Of a stretch of DNA of 23,616 bases, positions 1-7,289 are shown one piece after another. The first letter of the stretch is position 1; the number at the start of each line of letters is the position of its first letter. The stretch is taken from NCBI GenBank assembly GCA_964409165.1, contig CAYPCH010000054.1, forward strand, positions 1 to 23,616, given 5' to 3'. The notes under the pieces are model-generated. The model did no database searches and was not told the origin of the DNA. It saw only the letters and a program-made list of their open reading frames with translations. The position numbers and the translations under genes are program-made. This DNA comes from CAYPCH01 sp964409165. GTDB lineage: Bacteria; Bacillota; Clostridia; Acetivibrionales; Acetivibrionaceae.

Positions 1-16
1 TCCCGCAACCAATATT

Positions 17-52
17 AAAGTCACTTGCCCATGAGGGTGAGTGACTTTTTTT
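17..52 (+). terminator. Rho-independent terminator of an upstream gene
   Basis: AAAGTCACT (17-25) pairs with AGTGACTTT (40-48) and is followed by a T-run. The gene it ends lies to the left of the window. Confidence 0.8.
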
Positions 53-165
53 GGGTATTAGCCAATAAACCCCTATATATTTTGCAATAATCATTTTACA
101 TTGGTTTTAGATATTGCACCATATAAAGTTATGCTTTGTACCACGTCATGAACTCAAAATTAACA

Positions 166-194
166 TTGACATGATAATAAATTCTTAATATAAT
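166..194 (+). promoter_or_regulatory. Consensus sigma-A promoter of the Nudix regulator gene
   Basis: TTGACA (166-171) and TATAAT (189-194) match the consensus exactly with 17 bp between them. The -10 box lies in a perfect 11-bp tandem repeat, CTTAATATAAT at 184-194 and 195-205, which supplies a second possible -10 at 200-205. Transcription should start near 201, leaving a leader of about 175 nt before the ATG at 376. Nothing else is recognisable between the terminator at 52 and this promoter. Confidence 0.75.
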
Positions 195-214
195 CTTAAT
201 ATAATGATATTAAC

Positions 215-259
215 ATAGCGTTATTAACAATCCTAATAATTGATTGTTAATAACGCTAT
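215..259. repeat. 18-bp perfect inverted repeat, candidate operator
   Basis: The arm at 215-232 (ATAGCGTTATTAACAATC) is the exact reverse complement of 242-259, with a 9-nt spacer. It starts about 14 nt after the predicted transcription start. No T-run follows, so it is not a normal terminator. Its place just downstream of the promoter of a Nudix/winged-helix regulator fits an autoregulatory operator. A leader RNA hairpin is the alternative reading. The role is inferred. Confidence 0.6.
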
Positions 260-262
260 CTG

Positions 263-357
263 ATTAGACCTCTTGGAATGAAATAAAAGAGGCAAAATTG
301 AGTACCCTTGGTGGGGGCGAAAATTTATTAGAGCCATTTCCTGAAAGGAAATCCGGC
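263..357 (+). ncRNA. Structured leader RNA (copy A of a dispersed motif)
   Basis: Three successive hairpins can be drawn. CCTCTT (269-274) pairs with AAGAGG, then ACCC with GGGG around 304-317, then ATTTCCT with AGGAAAT inside a GCC/GGC clamp at 332-357. Positions 269-299 match 4600-4630 at 28 of 31 bases, the three changes being A to G, and the similarity continues to the TTAG at 328-331. The segment CCTCT (269-273) could also pair with AGAGG in the ribosome binding site (364-368), so an on/off switch is conceivable. I do not recognise a known riboswitch class. The RNA nature is inferred. Confidence 0.4.
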
Positions 358-375
358 AAAAAGAGAGGGGACTTG

Positions 376-1320
376 ATGTCCCGAAGCTTTTTATTTGAAT
401 ATAGGGCAGGTGATAACTTGAAAGAGATATTGAGGAATAGACAAGGTTTAACAGAGGAAGAGTTTATGGAAAAATACGACGTAAGTATGTATGAAAGACC
501 CTCTGTTACCGTGGATATGTTGATTTTTACTGTTGTAAACGAAGAGGAGAAAAATTATCGAAAGTTGCCAGAAAAAGCGCTAAAGATTCTCATGGTAAAA
601 AGAGGAGACCACCCCTTTATGGGACAATGGGCACTACCTGGAGGCTTTGTATCTATCAAGGAAAGCGTAGAAGATGCAGCACTTCGAGAACTTAAAACCG
701 AAACGAATGTTGAAAATGTTTATATGGAGCAATTATATACTTGGGGAGATGTTGGCAGAGATCCTAGAACAAGAGTAATCAGTTGCTCATATATGGCTCT
801 TGCAGATAGCACTAAACTAAATATTGTTGCAGGAGATGATGCAGATGATGCTAAATGGTTTAATATAAGATATAACATAACGCAGGAAAAAAAAACAACT
901 ACAGAAAAAGGATACACCACCGAAAAACTATATTCAATTAATCTCTTGAACGGAGCTGAAGTCTTATCTGCAACTGTAAGGGAAGTTAAAACAGTTGAGG
1001 GAAAGGTGGTTAAGACATCAAGAGATGTATTGGAATCAAATGGAGTTGCTTTTGACCATGCTAAAATGATTGGATATGGAATTGAGAGACTTAAGAATAA
1101 GATTGAGTACACAGATATAGCGTTTAGCCTGATGCCAGAACTATTTGCGTTATCGGAGTTACAACAAGTCTACGAGGTTATACTTGGCAAAGAACTTCTC
1201 GCTGCTGCGTTTAGAAGAAAGATTGCAAATATGGTTGTTGAAACAAGCCAATTTACGAAGGATGCTGGACATAGACCTTCAAAACTATATAGGTTTAACA
1301 ATAGTTGGAGAACTCTATAG
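376..1320 (+). CDS. Nudix-domain transcriptional regulator, NrtR-like
   Basis: The protein has 314 residues. The ATG at 376 is chosen because GAGAGGGG (363-370) precedes it; an in-frame TTG at 298 lies inside the structured leader. A Nudix fold spans about residues 40-165, with the box at G90-V112. In that box the first Glu of the EE pair is Thr108 and the conserved Gly is Asn111, so hydrolase activity is probably lost or weak. Residues about 212-314 (AFDHAKMIGYGIERLKNKIEY onward) match the winged-helix half of NrtR-type regulators. Such proteins sense ADP-ribose or related ligands and often control NAD or sugar genes. A 50-residue insert lies between the two domains. No NAD gene is next to it, so the target is unknown; autoregulation through 215-259 is plausible. 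Confidence 0.75.
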   Translation: MSRSFLFEYRAGDNLKEILRNRQGLTEEEFMEKYDVSMYERPSVTVDMLIFTVVNEEEKNYRKLPEKALKILMVKRGDHPFMGQWALPGGFVSIKESVEDAALRELKTETNVENVYMEQLYTWGDVGRDPRTRVISCSYMALADSTKLNIVAGDDADDAKWFNIRYNITQEKKTTTEKGYTTEKLYSINLLNGAEVLSATVREVKTVEGKVVKTSRDVLESNGVAFDHAKMIGYGIERLKNKIEYTDIAFSLMPELFALSELQQVYEVILGKELLAAAFRRKIANMVVETSQFTKDAGHRPSKLYRFNNSWRTL

Positions 1321-1464
1321 TAAAGGTATTTGAAAAGACTCTACTTTATTAATGAGCTTTTTGGGCTGAAATAATATGGCTTGCCATGGTTGCAAAAATA
1401 CGCAACTCTAATTGTTTTTCAAATTTTCAAATATAATTTAAAAAATAATAATTGAGGTATTTAT

Positions 1465-2331
1465 ATGGGAGAAATAAAGTACATAGAAACCAGCTGTGAA
1501 ATTGCAATGAATAAGCTTAAAAGGCGAATGCCATATAGCTGGGATTTAAATATTTACAGGGGATGTGAACATGGTTGCAAGTATTGTTATGCAATGTATT
1601 CCCATGATTATCTTGGCTCTCAAGATTATTTTGGCACAATCTTTGTAAAAACAAATATAGTAGAGCAGCTTGAGAAACAGCTTAGTAATCCAAATTGGAA
1701 ACGTGAAGTGGTAAATATCGGTGGTGTTACTGATAGCTACCAGACAGCAGAGGAACATTACAAATTGATGCCGGACATTTTAAAGTTGCTTATCAAATAC
1801 AGAACCCCTGCCATTATTTCAACCAAATCAGATTTGATACTTAGAGACTATGATTTGATTGATGAACTGTCCAATACAACCTATATCAATGTTGCGGCAA
1901 CCATTACAACTATGGATGAAAGTGTAAGGAAGCTTATTGAGCCTGGTGGAGTTGAATCAGCTAAACGTTTTAATATGCTCAAAACATTCAGAAAGACAAA
2001 TGCCTCTGTAGGGTTGCATGTAATGCCGATAATCCCTTACCTGACAGATAGCTTTGAGAATTTTGATATGCTTTTTAGTATGGCAAAAGACAGCGGTGTT
2101 CATTATGTATTGCCTGGAACATTGTACTTGAGAGGTAAAACAAGAACTGTATTTTTTGATTTTATAAAAAAGGAACTTCCTTATCTATATAATGATTTAG
2201 TAGCACTTTTTAAGACTGGTGGAGCAGACAAGGAATACAAAAATTCTTTGTATAAGATAGTAAATGAACTGCGGGAGAAAAATAATCTTTCAAGCAGCTA
2301 TACAAAACCGATGAAAGAAAAGCTGAGATAA
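1465..2331 (+). CDS. Radical SAM protein, SPL (spore photoproduct lyase-like) class
   Basis: The protein has 288 residues and should be cytoplasmic. The motif C34-x3-C38-x2-C41 (RGCEHGCKYCYA) would bind the 4Fe-4S cluster used to cleave S-adenosylmethionine. The following VNIGGVTDSYQTAEE and the STKSDLILRD stretch are typical of the SPL/Rv2578c-like group. It is not a true spore photoproduct lyase, which is longer and has a different N-terminus, so the substrate is unknown. GAGG at 1454-1457 lies 7 nt before the ATG. It follows the Nudix gene by 144 nt with no terminator that I can see, so the two could be cotranscribed, although the AT-rich gap could hold a promoter. Confidence 0.8.
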   Translation: MGEIKYIETSCEIAMNKLKRRMPYSWDLNIYRGCEHGCKYCYAMYSHDYLGSQDYFGTIFVKTNIVEQLEKQLSNPNWKREVVNIGGVTDSYQTAEEHYKLMPDILKLLIKYRTPAIISTKSDLILRDYDLIDELSNTTYINVAATITTMDESVRKLIEPGGVESAKRFNMLKTFRKTNASVGLHVMPIIPYLTDSFENFDMLFSMAKDSGVHYVLPGTLYLRGKTRTVFFDFIKKELPYLYNDLVALFKTGGADKEYKNSLYKIVNELREKNNLSSSYTKPMKEKLR

Positions 2332-2356
2332 TGACAGTATTTAATTTGAGTAACTT

Positions 2357-2482
2357 AACTTTCCCACAGTATTTATGGGCTCTTTGCCACTAACGTAGCA
2401 TTGCTCACCGCGGTCAAAAAGTAAACTTTTTGCCCTTAACTTGTGAGCAACCAGAGCCTCAAATACTATAAGTGGGAAAGTT
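2357..2482. repeat. 126-nt imperfect palindrome (MITE- or structured RNA-like)
   Basis: Nested arms pair in order: AACTTTCCCAC 2357-2367 with 2472-2482 (11 bp), AGTATTT 2368-2374 with 2461-2467, GGCTCT 2378-2383 with 2453-2458, TTGCTCAC 2401-2408 with 2443-2450, and CAAAAAG 2415-2421 with 2426-2432 around a TAAA loop. About 39 base pairs form in total. No T-run follows, so it is not a standard terminator for the radical SAM gene, though it could slow readthrough or protect the mRNA end. No clear target duplication is visible. Confidence 0.6.
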
Positions 2483-2674
2483 GAATTGAATAAGTAATAA
2501 AACTAAAAATTTGAATTTGGCAATAACAATATTTTATGTTATATTTTACTTGAAGTGTATAAAAAAATAGTATAAACTATACCTCAGACCCTACAAATTT
2601 TGTTATATAAATCGAAATAATGATTGTATTATTTACAATTGTTTTTTTAATTTTATTTTTGGGAGGTATATTGT
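2483..2674 (+). promoter_or_regulatory. AT-rich upstream region of the dockerin-CotH gene
   Basis: The best promoter-like match is TTGAAG (2550-2555) with TATAAA (2571-2576), but the spacing is only 15 bp, so it is weak. A partial palindrome ATAGT/ACTAT surrounds the -10-like box (2567-2580). GGGAGG at 2660-2665 is the ribosome binding site. I see no other structured element. Confidence 0.3.
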
Positions 2675-4594
2675 ATGAAAAGAAGCAGGAAATTGGCTCT
2701 AACTTCTGTTTTGGTTTTAGTTCTAAACATTATTTGTTTTTCGTTGGTAGATGCATCTACATACGGTGACGTGAATAACGATGGAGGAATTAATTCGACA
2801 GATTATGCACTACTGAATAGGTATATCCTAGGTACAAGCAATATCAATGATGTTAACGCCGCTGATTTAAATGGTGACGGGGGTGCAAATTCCACTGACT
2901 ATGCAATTTTAAGAAGATTTTTGCTGGGATTGATAGATAAGTTCCCTGTAGAAGAAATTAATCCGCCAAAAGCAACTGATAAGCCAAATGAAGAAAAAAA
3001 GACATCTGAAGAAAAATTAAAAGGGGATATAATTTTTTCAGTGCCAAGCTCTACTTTTACGAATCAGGTTTCAGTTTCGTTAAACTCTAAAGTATCCAAT
3101 GCCGAGATCCGTTATACTACAGATGGTAGCGCTCCTAATGGCAATTCCAGAGTTTATAATGGGCCTTTAACGTTTACAGCTACCACACAACTTAGGGCTC
3201 AGGCATTTGTCAATGGAGTTGCAAGCGGTGATATGGGGACTGCAATTTATGTTGCTAGTTCAATTGATACCAAACATGATATTCCAGTATTGATTCTGGA
3301 TGCATATGGTAAGGGAAAGCCGGAACGTGATTACAGGGATGTTGCTTTTATGTTGATGGAGCCGAATAATAGTCAAGCTTCTCTATTACAAACTCCTACA
3401 GTTGCTACACGTGCAGGATTCCATATACGTGGGCAGTCTTCAGCCAATTTTGAAAAGACACCATATAGAATTGAATTATGGGATAATGAAGGAGAAGATG
3501 CAAAATACCCTCTGCTTGGCATGGCTAAAGATGGTGATTGGGCCATTCTGTCGCCTTTCCCTGATAAGTCTTTGATACGTAACGCTTTAGCATATGAGTT
3601 GGGTAAAAAGGTAGGACTGGACTCACCCGATTATAGATTTGTAGAAGTATATATCAACTTTGACAATCAGCCGGTTTCTGCTACTGACTATCAAGGTGTG
3701 TATTTACTTACAGAGGTACTGCAAGTAGATAAAGACCGTATTAACCTGGCAAAACTCAAGGAAGACGATTTAACAGAACCGAATATTAGCGGGGGATATT
3801 TAATGCAGTTCAATATGATGGTTGCTGAAGAACCGCTTATTAGGGGTAATGGCTGGAGCGACCTTGAAGTTAAAGAACCGGATGATCTGAGACCTGAACA
3901 GATGGCTTGGATAACTAGTTACATTCAGAAGGTTCACAATTCGATTCACAGTGCTAATCCTTCTGATCCGCAAACAGGTTATCCCGCATATATAGATGTT
4001 GATTCATTCATAAATTTCGTAATTATAAACGAGATGGCACGTCAAGGTGACTCATACTTGAGAAGTACTTATATCAACAAAGATCGAGGTGAGAAGCTTA
4101 AGGCTGGTCCTTTATGGGATTTTGACCTGGCGTTTGATTGTTTTACCGGTGGGATGATGGGAATGCCCGCAATGCAAATTAACAATGTAGAAGGTTGGCA
4201 ATTCCAACCTTTGATGGGCGGATTCGGGATGGGAAGTACTTGTGACTGGTACAATACTCTTATGCAGGATCCGAGTTTCCAGAGCAAGGTAAGCGCCCGT
4301 TGGCAGGAACTGCGCAGGGGACCTTACTCAGACGCACAGTTGACTGCCCTTATATCACAGCTGTCTTCACCATTAAGCAATGCTGCAAGCCGCAACTTCC
4401 AGAAGTGGAACATACTGAACACTTCCATGGTAGGAGGAATTGGCACTCAGACAACACAAACATGGGAACAGCAGATACAGATTCTGCAAAATTATATGGT
4501 TAAGAGAGCTGCGTGGCTGGACAATTCCGGCTGGAAACCAACGACAAACACTACTCCTACCTGGCCCGGCGGAGGCGGTTGGCCTGCCTTTTAA
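2675..4594 (+). CDS. Secreted dockerin protein with CotH kinase-like domain
   Basis: The protein has 639 residues. A signal peptide covers about 1-27. An N-terminal type I dockerin follows with two calcium loops, D32/N34/D36/D43 and D64/N66/D68/D75, each with Ser-Thr at the cohesin recognition positions (41-42 and 73-74). After a charged linker (93-115), residues about 118-190 resemble a chitobiase/Fn3-like beta domain (IRYTTDGSAPNGNSRVYNGP). The rest is a CotH domain: HIRGQSSANFEKTPYRIEL, GDWAILSPFPDKSLIRNALA, YQGVYLLTEVLQVDKDRI and the metal-binding D482-F-D484. CotH of Bacillus is an atypical protein kinase of spore coat proteins. Here export and the dockerin place it on the cellulosome, so its target may be a cellulosomal or wall protein, or it may only bind. 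The C-terminus is Gly/Trp/Pro-rich. Confidence 0.85.
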   Translation: MKRSRKLALTSVLVLVLNIICFSLVDASTYGDVNNDGGINSTDYALLNRYILGTSNINDVNAADLNGDGGANSTDYAILRRFLLGLIDKFPVEEINPPKATDKPNEEKKTSEEKLKGDIIFSVPSSTFTNQVSVSLNSKVSNAEIRYTTDGSAPNGNSRVYNGPLTFTATTQLRAQAFVNGVASGDMGTAIYVASSIDTKHDIPVLILDAYGKGKPERDYRDVAFMLMEPNNSQASLLQTPTVATRAGFHIRGQSSANFEKTPYRIELWDNEGEDAKYPLLGMAKDGDWAILSPFPDKSLIRNALAYELGKKVGLDSPDYRFVEVYINFDNQPVSATDYQGVYLLTEVLQVDKDRINLAKLKEDDLTEPNISGGYLMQFNMMVAEEPLIRGNGWSDLEVKEPDDLRPEQMAWITSYIQKVHNSIHSANPSDPQTGYPAYIDVDSFINFVIINEMARQGDSYLRSTYINKDRGEKLKAGPLWDFDLAFDCFTGGMMGMPAMQINNVEGWQFQPLMGGFGMGSTCDWYNTLMQDPSFQSKVSARWQELRRGPYSDAQLTALISQLSSPLSNAASRNFQKWNILNTSMVGGIGTQTTQTWEQQIQILQNYMVKRAAWLDNSGWKPTTNTTPTWPGGGGWPAF

Positions 4595-4661
4595 TTAAGC
4601 CTCTTGGAGTGAAATGAAAGAGGCAGAATTTCATACCTCGAAGGGTACAAAATTTTGTTAG
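4594..4661 (+). ncRNA. Structured motif, copy B
   Basis: GCCTCTT (4599-4605) pairs with AAGAGGC (4618-4624) around a 12-nt loop, and TACC pairs with GGTA around 4634-4647, followed by AAAATTTT and a T-rich tail. The first hairpin is 28 of 31 identical to 269-299. The second hairpin differs in sequence from copy A but both can pair, which hints that structure is conserved. It begins at the stop codon of the CotH gene, so it is in its 3' region rather than before a start codon. This argues for a dispersed element or small RNA more than a riboswitch. Confidence 0.4.
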
Positions 4662-4714
4662 TTTTTTGATTTACATAAGACATTAGAAGCAATTTTGAAT
4701 GTACTAGCAGATTT

Positions 4715-4770
4715 AATGCAGAAATTTAGGGAAGGTGAAAATGTAACTTCCCTAAATACCTGCATTTTTT
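4715..4770 (+). terminator. Rho-independent terminator after the CotH gene
   Basis: AATGCAG (4715-4721) pairs with CTGCATT (4760-4766), and ATTTAGGGAAG (4724-4734) pairs perfectly with CTTCCCTAAAT (4747-4757). A run of six T follows directly. It separates the CotH gene from the GH30 gene, so each should have its own promoter. Confidence 0.9.
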
Positions 4771-5063
4771 CTGCTTTCTATTTCATTCAAAACTTATTTG
4801 AGATATAATAAATGTAAAGCGTGCAGTAAAACTATTGAAATGGATTCTATAACGGACTTTTTTAATGTTTTTTCTTAAGAACATACCTACTTACTTACTT
4901 ACTAAATTCTGCATTTAATGCATGTGAAAGACTTTACGATGCAAATACCACAAGACACAACAAAAAGAAAAGATTGTATTCAATATAATAACTGCGTGTT
5001 TTTGTTGAAGTCGCAGTGTTATTATTGATAGAAAACATAAATATTTAAGTAGGAGGGAAAAAT
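4771..5063 (+). promoter_or_regulatory. Upstream region of the GH30 gene
   Basis: This stretch has no gene. TATAAT occurs at 4804-4809 and 4984-4989, but neither has a good -35 at 16-18 bp. A short CTTA tandem repeat (about 4 units) lies at 4887-4904. AGGAGG at 5051-5056 is the ribosome binding site. Cellulosomal genes of this group are often read by SigI-type factors, but I cannot assign such a site. Confidence 0.35.
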
Positions 5064-6674
5064 ATGAAAAAAGTTTTTCGTATCACAAGTGTTGTAACAT
5101 TAGTAATGCTTATATTGGTCATAGCAATACCGATGAATCTTTATGCAGCATCTAATGTTAGCCTCAAGTGGGATACCACGCATCAAACAATTGATGGATT
5201 TGGTGTTTCAGAAGCTTTTCATCAATCGAACAACATTGCGCTTATGGGAGAAACCAAGAAACAGGAGATCTATGATTTGTTGTTTTCAACAACCAAGGGG
5301 GCGGGCTTTTCCGTATTCCGTTCAATTCTTGGCGATGGCGGAACATGGGGGAATGCTCAAGATGGACCGAATAAGACAATGCAGCCATCGGAAAATGTAT
5401 GGGATTGGACGGAATCAAACGATGATCAGATACCTATGATAAAAGAAATCCAATCACAATACGGAATTGATAGAATTCTTTATACTGTATGGAGTCCACC
5501 TGCCTGGATGAAAACAAACGGTTCTGTTGTAGGGGGATCTCTCAAAACAGATAAATATCAAGCGTATGCTACATATTTGGCTGAACATATAAAAAACTAC
5601 AAATCAAAGTTTGGAATCGAAATCACTCATATAGGAATTGCAAATGAGCCTAATCTGGAAACTTCCTATTCTTCATGTCTATGGTCATCCGCATCATTTA
5701 AAACTTTTATGAAGGAGTATCTGGTACCGACTTTTGACCGTGAAGATATAACAGCAAAAGTTGTTATGAGTGAAAATATGTCATGTAACGAATCCTTTGC
5801 AGTGGACAGCTTGAACGATCCTGTCGCAGTTAAAAGAACCGATATAGTTGGAACTCATAACTATGGATCTTCGTATATACCATTTCCGACCACAAAAGCA
5901 AAGGGAAAAGGGATTTGGCAGACTGAGGTATCAGACCTGAATGGCAATGATCTTACAATTAGAGATGGATTGAAATGGGCAAAAGAAGTTCATGATTTTA
6001 TGACTATAACACAAGGAAATTCTTGGAGTTATTGGTGGGGTGCTTGTTTTAAGACATGGAATGGTGAAGCTTTGATACAAATGGATATGAATTCAAAAAC
6101 TTACAAAGTAGGCAAAAGACTTTATACCATTGGGCAATATTCAAGGTTTGTAAGACCGGGATGGCAGAGATTTTCTGCTACATCGAGTCCAGCATCCAAT
6201 GTTTATGTAACTGCATACAAAGACCCGGATACAGGTGAATTTGCAATAGTTGCAGTAAATAACGGACAAAACAGCCAATCTCTTTCATTTACCATGGATG
6301 GATTTTCTGCTTCTTCAGTAACACCATATACAACATCAGAAAGTAAAAACTTGGATAAGGGTTCGGATATATCAGTTAGTGGAACAGATTTTTCCTTCAG
6401 CTTGGCTGCAAACTCGGTAACTACATTTGTAGGAACCAATGCTGAAGCATTACCAGCAATAAAGTATGGTGATGTGAATGGAGATGGTGAAGCAAATTCG
6501 ACAGACTATGCCTTAGTTAAAAGATATATACTTGGCACTGTTACAGATTTCGGCTACAAAAATGGCGAAAAAGCTGCTGATGTAAATGCGGACGGAGAAA
6601 TAAATTCTACAGACTATGCATTTATAAAAAAATATATACTAGGTACAATAACCAAGTTCCCTGCAGAACAGTAA
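5064..6674 (+). CDS. Cellulosomal GH30 glycosidase, xylanase-type, with C-terminal dockerin
   Basis: The protein has 536 residues. A signal peptide spans about 1-28 (ending LYA-A). The GH30 barrel starts with TIDGFGVSEAFHQ. The predicted acid/base is E195 (GIANEPN) and the nucleophile is E288 (IWQTEVSDL). A side beta-sandwich (about 370-457, ending SVTTFVG) resembles that of XynC-type GH30_8 enzymes. A type I dockerin ends the protein, with calcium loops starting at D470 and D506, each followed by Ser-Thr. It is thus secreted and attached to a scaffoldin through cohesin. The beta8-alpha8 region (SYWWGACFKTWNGEA) lacks the Arg-rich loop that binds methylglucuronate in classical GH30_8 enzymes, so plain endoxylanase or another activity is possible. 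Confidence 0.85.
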   Translation: MKKVFRITSVVTLVMLILVIAIPMNLYAASNVSLKWDTTHQTIDGFGVSEAFHQSNNIALMGETKKQEIYDLLFSTTKGAGFSVFRSILGDGGTWGNAQDGPNKTMQPSENVWDWTESNDDQIPMIKEIQSQYGIDRILYTVWSPPAWMKTNGSVVGGSLKTDKYQAYATYLAEHIKNYKSKFGIEITHIGIANEPNLETSYSSCLWSSASFKTFMKEYLVPTFDREDITAKVVMSENMSCNESFAVDSLNDPVAVKRTDIVGTHNYGSSYIPFPTTKAKGKGIWQTEVSDLNGNDLTIRDGLKWAKEVHDFMTITQGNSWSYWWGACFKTWNGEALIQMDMNSKTYKVGKRLYTIGQYSRFVRPGWQRFSATSSPASNVYVTAYKDPDTGEFAIVAVNNGQNSQSLSFTMDGFSASSVTPYTTSESKNLDKGSDISVSGTDFSFSLAANSVTTFVGTNAEALPAIKYGDVNGDGEANSTDYALVKRYILGTVTDFGYKNGEKAADVNADGEINSTDYAFIKKYILGTITKFPAEQ

Positions 6675-6681
6675 AAGAAAG

Positions 6682-6752
6682 AGCAAGTGGGGACGGTTCT
6701 TGACTTGCCTGGCAAAAGTTGCCAGGCAAGTCAAGAACCGTCCCCACTTGCT
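6682..6752. mobile_element. 34-bp perfect palindrome, MITE/REP-like
   Basis: The arm 6682-6715 is the exact reverse complement of 6719-6752 with a 3-nt loop. The arms contain GTGGGGACGGTTCTTGAC, a core that I recall as common in intergenic repeats of many Firmicutes. It starts 8 bp after the GH30 stop and abuts a broken reading frame. No T-run follows. Mobility would have to come from a transposase elsewhere, since none is in the window. Confidence 0.7.
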
Positions 6753-7127
6753 TATGCTGTGTTTGTTGCAGATTGTTGGGGTAAGTGTGCGCTTATACAT
6801 ATGAAATGTGATGGAGAAGTGCTTGGAGATAGCATAAGCATTGAACCGGAGGAGAGTGCAAACGGATATTATAAAAATAACTGGTTAAGGATTGAGCTTT
6901 TAAAGGGTGCCCATATGTTTACAATAACAACATATCTGTATGATGAATATGGAAAGCTTGTTGATTCATCATGCACCATGAATACAATCCAACGTAAAAA
7001 AAGACATATTTATAACTTTTGTTTTGCTATCGACAAAAAGTCTGAAAGGTATATCCTTAAAACAGCTATAGTCTATGACGGTGTTGAAAGGGAGTTTGTG
7101 TATAGGTTTAATGCTCCTTACCAGTAA
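6753..7127 (+). pseudogene. 5'-truncated hypothetical gene next to the palindrome
   Basis: An open frame of about 125 codons runs from the right edge of the palindrome to TAA at 7125. The frame has no start of its own: upstream it continues through the palindrome to a GTG at 6687 inside the left arm, with no ribosome binding site. The first internal ATG is at 6801, without a good binding site. The sequence (for example NNWLRIELLKGAHMFTITTY) looks like real protein, beta-rich and hydrophilic. After the TAA the same frame reads on through 7184, then a TGA, then to 7253 (YDKNGRWIVDEPYC), which could be further remnant. I do not recognise the family. Loss of its 5' end when the palindrome arrived is the simplest explanation. 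Confidence 0.5.
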
Positions 7128-7256
7128 TACCGAAAAGCAAAAAAAGTCGGTAGCAGAATAATTCATGTAATTGTCAACTACTACTGATATGATAAAAACG
7201 GCAGATGGATTGTTGATGAACCTTATTGTTTCAAGAGACATTACAAGAAACATTAA

Positions 7257-7289
7257 AAGAAGAGAGTTTCTAATCGGAACTCTCTTCTT
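7257..7289. terminator. Hairpin, likely terminator at the end of the small minus-strand gene
   Basis: AAGAAGAGAGTT (7257-7268) pairs perfectly with AACTCTCTTCTT (7278-7289), extended by a G-T and a C-G pair. On the minus strand it is followed by TTTTAATG, a weak T-tract. It overlaps the last codons and stop of the minus-strand gene and could also stop transcripts from the left. Confidence 0.55.

Noticed and set aside
332..357. Group II intron domain V in the leader before the Nudix gene
   Set aside because: The hairpin is too short and lacks the conserved catalytic triad and GAAA arrangement, and no intron-encoded reverse transcriptase is present.
298..375. N-terminal extension of the Nudix regulator from a TTG at 298
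   Set aside because: It lies in the structured leader and has no ribosome binding site, while the ATG at 376 has a strong one.
1632..1646. TGGCAC-N5-TTGT inside the radical SAM gene
   Set aside because: The -12 element lacks the GC and the site lies within coding sequence with no gene start nearby.
6682..6752. Terminator for the GH30 gene
   Set aside because: The stem is long enough but no T-run follows on either strand, and its core resembles dispersed intergenic repeats.
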